This document shows positions 23,137 to 26,540 of a stretch of DNA of 26,540 nucleotides, one piece after another. Numbering within the stretch: the stretch's first letter is position 1; the number at the start of each line of letters is the position of its first letter. A model generated the notes under the pieces. That model was given only the letters and a program-made list of their open reading frames with translations. It was not told the DNA's origin and ran no database searches. A program made the translations under genes and the position numbers. The DNA is from DASXRU01 sp036506395. Its GTDB lineage: Bacteria; Acidobacteriota; Blastocatellia; Pyrinomonadales; Pyrinomonadaceae. The stretch spans positions 1 to 26,540 of the forward strand of contig DASXRU010000002.1 of the NCBI GenBank assembly GCA_036506395.1. The letters run 5' to 3'.

Positions 23137-26100
23137 CTACTCAATGGAAAAGTACTTCGCTTCCGGGTGATGGACAATGATCGCAGAAGTAGATTGCTCG
23201 GGCTCGAGCTGGAACTCTTCGGTCAGCTCCACATCGATACGCGAAGGATCGAGCAGCTCAAACAGCTTCGCTTGATCTTCAAGACTCGGACATGCGGGAT
23301 AACCGAAACTGTATCGCGAGCCTTGATACGACTGATGAAAAAGCTTCGCCAACTCGCCGGCATCCTGGCCGGCAATTCCCAGTTCAACGCGAATTCGTTT
23401 ATGCCACATCTCCGCCAGCGCCTCAGCGCTCTCAACGCTCAGGCCGTGAAAGTAGAGGTAGTCAGCGTAGCTATCAGCCTGGAACAGTTCTCGCGAGTAC
23501 TCGCTGGCGCGTCGCCCAACTGTGACCAGATGAAATGCTACAACGTCCATCCTGCCTGAATCTTTCGCTGCAAAGAAATCAGCCAGGCAGAGGTGCTGCC
23601 CGCCGGGTTGTCGCGGAAAAGTAAAGCGCATCCGTTCGGTCCGCTGGTCATCCTGGTAAACAATCAGATCATTTCCTTCCGACTGAGCCGGGAAGTAGCC
23701 GTACACGACGCGCGGCGCCAGCAGATTCTCTTTTTTACTCCGTTCCTTTAGCTCGTCAAAGATCGGCCGTACAGTATCGCGCACTAAAGCCTGGTACTCG
23801 TCCGCCGGTTTCCTTCCCTGCTTGAATTGCCACTGGCCTTTGAACAGCGCCGTCTCGTTAACAAAGTCGAACACTTCATCAAGCGAGATATCTTCAATCA
23901 CTCGCGAACCATAAAAGGGTGGCGCCGGAATCCCGACATCTGTTCGCACTTTGGACCGCGTCGTGTGCGTCGTATCTCCTGCGATCTTCGCGGAGCCTCG
24001 CGGTTTCAGAGGCTTGCGGATTCCTAGTTTTGCTTCTTCGCCGACAAGGTCCTCTACATCATCCGATTCCGGAGCCTTCCCTGACGGTCGGGCTTCCGCC
24101 ACTCCTGTCTCCGGCGCGCTGCCATTCCCGCTCGCCAGTTTGTCCATCGTATGCAGTCCGGAAAAGGCATCGCGCGCATAGAACAGTTGGCCTTTGTAGA
24201 TTGGCTTCAGGTCGTCATCCACGTAACGGCGGTTTAGCGCTGCCCCTCCCAGCACTACCGGAACAACAATGCCGCGCTCGTTCATCAGCTCGAGGTTTTC
24301 CTTCATGACCAGCGTGGACTTAACCAGCAAGCCACTCATGCCAATCGCATCTGCCCCATGTTCTTCGTAGGCGTTAAGGATATTTTCAATCGATTGCTTG
24401 ATGCCAAGATTGATGACCTTGTAACCATTGTTCGTAAGGATGATGTCAACCAGGTTTTTGCCGATGTCATGCACGTCGCCTTTGACGGTAGCCAGCACCA
24501 TTGTGCCCTTCGCTGTTGCCCCGCCTTTCTTCTCCAGGAACGGCTCGAGGAAACGCACCGCGGCCTTCATCGCCTCGGCTGATTGCAGCACGAACGGCAA
24601 TTGCATCTGGCCGCTACCGAAAAGATCACCGACAACCTTCATGCCTTCGAGCAGAATGTTGTTGATGATGTCCAGCGCGGGATACTTTTCCAGCGCCGCC
24701 TTCAACTCATCTTCGAGACCAATCTTTTCGCCGTCGATAATATGGCTCTTCAGCCGTTCTTCAACGGTTGCCCCTTTTGACTTTTTCTTGCTGCCGGCGG
24801 CTTTGACGCCTTCGAACAGCTTCGTGAACTCAACCAGCGGATCGTAGGTGCAAACCTCGCCGTCAAACTGGCGCTGGTCGTAGATTAACTCGCGAGCGAC
24901 TTTCAGCTCCCTCTCCCCGATGCGGTTTAGCGGCTCGATTTTGCTCGCGTTCACAATCGCTGCGTCGAGTCCGGCTTCAACTGCGTCGTGAAGGAACACT
25001 GAATTGAGCACCACACGGGAAGCAGGATTCAAACCAAATGAAATGTTTGAGACGCCAAGAATCGTAAAGCAGCCAGGCAGCTCAGCTTTGATCCGCTTCA
25101 CCCCGGCAATCGTTTCCAGCGCGTTCCGGCGATCTTCTTCAATGCCGGTGGAGATCGGCAATGCCAGCGGATCGAAGAAAATATCACTCGCCGGAATGCC
25201 GTATTTCTCGATGGCCTGTTCATAGGCGCGTTTGGCAATCCGAAGCTTTCCTTCCGCCGTGCGCGCCATGCCTTCCTCGTCAATCGTGCCTATTACCACG
25301 CTGGCGCCATAGCGCTTTGCCAGCTCGAGCACCTTCGCAAAGCGGGGCTCGCCGTCTTCATAATTTGTCGAATTCAAAATGCACTTGCCCCCGGCATGTT
25401 GCAGACCCGCTTCCATCTTCTGCCATTCGGTCGAGTCAAACATCAGCGGAATCTTGACGTTGGTTACCAGGCGCGAAGCCAACTCATGCATGTCGTTCTC
25501 GCCGTTGCGGCCCACATAGTCGACGTTCACGTCCAGCACATGCGCGCCTTCCCGCTCCTGCTCCCTGGCAAGCGAAACCAGGCCGTCCCAGTCCTCGACG
25601 CCCAGCAGATCGCGCATTTTCTTGGAGCCGCTGGCATTCACACGCTCGCCAACGATCAGGAACGACGTGTCCTGTTGATAGGGTTGCTGGATAAAAATCG
25701 AAGAAGCGGCCGGCAATCGCTGCACTTCTGTCCGCTGAGGGGTGACGTTGCTGACGGCCTCGACAACCGCACGCAGGTGCGCGGGTGTTGTGCCGCAGCA
25801 ACCGCCGACAATGTTCACGCCCAGATCGCGCGCAAAATGGCCCAGGTCCGCGGCCAGCGATTCGGGCGTTTCTTTGTAATGGGCGTGGCCACCAACATTC
25901 TCCGGAATGCCGGCGTTGGGAATTACGGACACCGGGAAGACCGAGTTCTGGCAAAGGTAGCGAACGTTCTCGCTCATCTGCTTCGGTCCGGTGGCGCAGT
26001 TCATTCCCAGGACATCGATTGGGAAAGGCTCCAGGGCAGTTAGGGCGGCGCCAATCTCGGTTCCCATCAGCATCGTGCCAAAGGCTTCAATGGTCACCTG

Positions 26101-26540
26101 GGCCATGACAGGAACGCGGCGTTTGACCTCTTCGAAGTATTCAAAGATGGCGGCCAGGGCGGACTTGGTTTGAAGCAGATCCTGGCAAGTCTCGACCAGC
26201 AGGATATCGACGCCACCATCGATCAGCCCGCGCGCCTGTTCAGCGTAGGAGGCCTTCATGTCGAGGAACGAAATATGGCCCAGCGACGGCAGCTTGGTAG
26301 TCGGGCCCATAGAGCCGGCCACCCACCGTGGCTTGGCATTTGTAGAAAAGTCGGCCGCAACACGCTTTGCAATTTGCGCCGCTTTGAAGTTCAGCTCGTA
26401 GGCTTTATCGGCAATGTCGTATTCCGCGAGGACGATTGAAGTAGAGCCAAATGAATCCGTCTCAATCACGTCGCAGCCTGCCTCAAGAAAACCTGCATGC
26501 ACTTTTTCTACGGCTTGAGGTTTGGTCACTACGAGGTATT
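23137..26540 (-). CDS. metH: Cobalamin-dependent methionine synthase, 5' end outside window
   Basis: At least 1133 residues of MetH, which moves a methyl group from methyltetrahydrofolate to homocysteine through cobalamin. Numbered from a GTG codon at 26529 that is internal (the frame runs open past it to the window edge), domains are: homocysteine-binding barrel (~1-260) with zinc ligands C178, C244 and C245 (GGCCGTTP); pterin-binding barrel (~288-560; GERVNASGSKK); cobalamin cap and Rossmann domain (~590-800) with DVHDIG (685-690), whose H687 is the lower axial ligand; and a reactivation domain (~870-1130) with RYSFGYPACP. The B12 and reactivation domains are joined by a long charged, low-complexity linker (~800-865). 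Only the first ~30 residues seem to be missing. All catalytic elements are present, so it should be active. Confidence 0.96.
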   Translation of the reverse strand, partial: YLVVTKPQAVEKVHAGFLEAGCDVIETDSFGSTSIVLAEYDIADKAYELNFKAAQIAKRVAADFSTNAKPRWVAGSMGPTTKLPSLGHISFLDMKASYAEQARGLIDGGVDILLVETCQDLLQTKSALAAIFEYFEEVKRRVPVMAQVTIEAFGTMLMGTEIGAALTALEPFPIDVLGMNCATGPKQMSENVRYLCQNSVFPVSVIPNAGIPENVGGHAHYKETPESLAADLGHFARDLGVNIVGGCCGTTPAHLRAVVEAVSNVTPQRTEVQRLPAASSIFIQQPYQQDTSFLIVGERVNASGSKKMRDLLGVEDWDGLVSLAREQEREGAHVLDVNVDYVGRNGENDMHELASRLVTNVKIPLMFDSTEWQKMEAGLQHAGGKCILNSTNYEDGEPRFAKVLELAKRYGASVVIGTIDEEGMARTAEGKLRIAKRAYEQAIEKYGIPASDIFFDPLALPISTGIEEDRRNALETIAGVKRIKAELPGCFTILGVSNISFGLNPASRVVLNSVFLHDAVEAGLDAAIVNASKIEPLNRIGERELKVARELIYDQRQFDGEVCTYDPLVEFTKLFEGVKAAGSKKKSKGATVEERLKSHIIDGEKIGLEDELKAALEKYPALDIINNILLEGMKVVGDLFGSGQMQLPFVLQSAEAMKAAVRFLEPFLEKKGGATAKGTMVLATVKGDVHDIGKNLVDIILTNNGYKVINLGIKQSIENILNAYEEHGADAIGMSGLLVKSTLVMKENLELMNERGIVVPVVLGGAALNRRYVDDDLKPIYKGQLFYARDAFSGLHTMDKLASGNGSAPETGVAEARPSGKAPESDDVEDLVGEEAKLGIRKPLKPRGSAKIAGDTTHTTRSKVRTDVGIPAPPFYGSRVIEDISLDEVFDFVNETALFKGQWQFKQGRKPADEYQALVRDTVRPIFDELKERSKKENLLAPRVVYGYFPAQSEGNDLIVYQDDQRTERMRFTFPRQPGGQHLCLADFFAAKDSGRMDVVAFHLVTVGRRASEYSRELFQADSYADYLYFHGLSVESAEALAEMWHKRIRVELGIAGQDAGELAKLFHQSYQGSRYSFGYPACPSLEDQAKLFELLDPSRIDVELTEEFQLEPEQSTSAIIVHHPEAKYFSIE

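Noticed and set aside
25396..26043. 215-codon plus-strand ORF
   Set aside because: Lies antisense within metH, whose domains and motifs are fully intact. A product of biased codon composition.

Overview
The window reads as a chromosome segment from a moderately GC-rich, Gram-negative soil bacterium. Acidobacteriota, most likely the Blastocatellia (subdivision 4) branch, is my best guess. This is inferred from gene content (a PknB-type kinase with a periplasmic tail, aerobic CO-dehydrogenase genes, a UPF0182 protein, a lipid operon resembling the ether-lipid cluster) and from the many short palindromic repeats between genes. There is no rRNA, so the placement is not proven. I found no tRNA, rRNA, CRISPR array or transposase gene.

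Layout: 1-956 is the 3' end of a CO dehydrogenase-type operon (coxM end, coxG). 1102-4514 on the minus strand holds an exported M24 aminopeptidase and a transmembrane Ser/Thr kinase. A hairpin-rich divergent region (4515-4916) leads into a UPF0182 membrane protein and a small receiver-like (cREC-type) protein. 8270-9282 on the minus strand encodes a lipoprotein with TPR-like helices and a small zinc-ribbon protein.

The centrepiece is 9451-17360, a four-gene plus-strand operon: HAD-IB phosphatase, LarA-like (DUF2088) protein, a 1471-residue fusion (fatty acyl reductase, AMP ligase, carrier protein, PlsC acyltransferase), and an NAD-dependent epimerase/reductase. The fusion has the domain order known for ElbD, the multifunctional enzyme genetically tied to ether-lipid formation in Myxococcus xanthus. 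I therefore call this an elb-type ether-lipid operon. Two class I methyltransferases follow as a divergent pair (17442-19103).

The right third is almost all minus strand: PilZ protein, bacterioferritin-like protein, an uncharacterised protein, a diacylglycerol-kinase-type lipid kinase, a PlsC acyltransferase, a previously unlisted 59-residue ORF coupled to it, and metH running off the right edge. The lipid kinase and the second PlsC, with the elb-type operon, give about 13.5 kb a strong phospholipid theme.

Palindromic repeats of at least four families lie in convergent gaps, in one divergent gap and, more unusually, inside operons just before start codons (coxG, the LarA-like gene, elbD), where no Shine-Dalgarno is visible.
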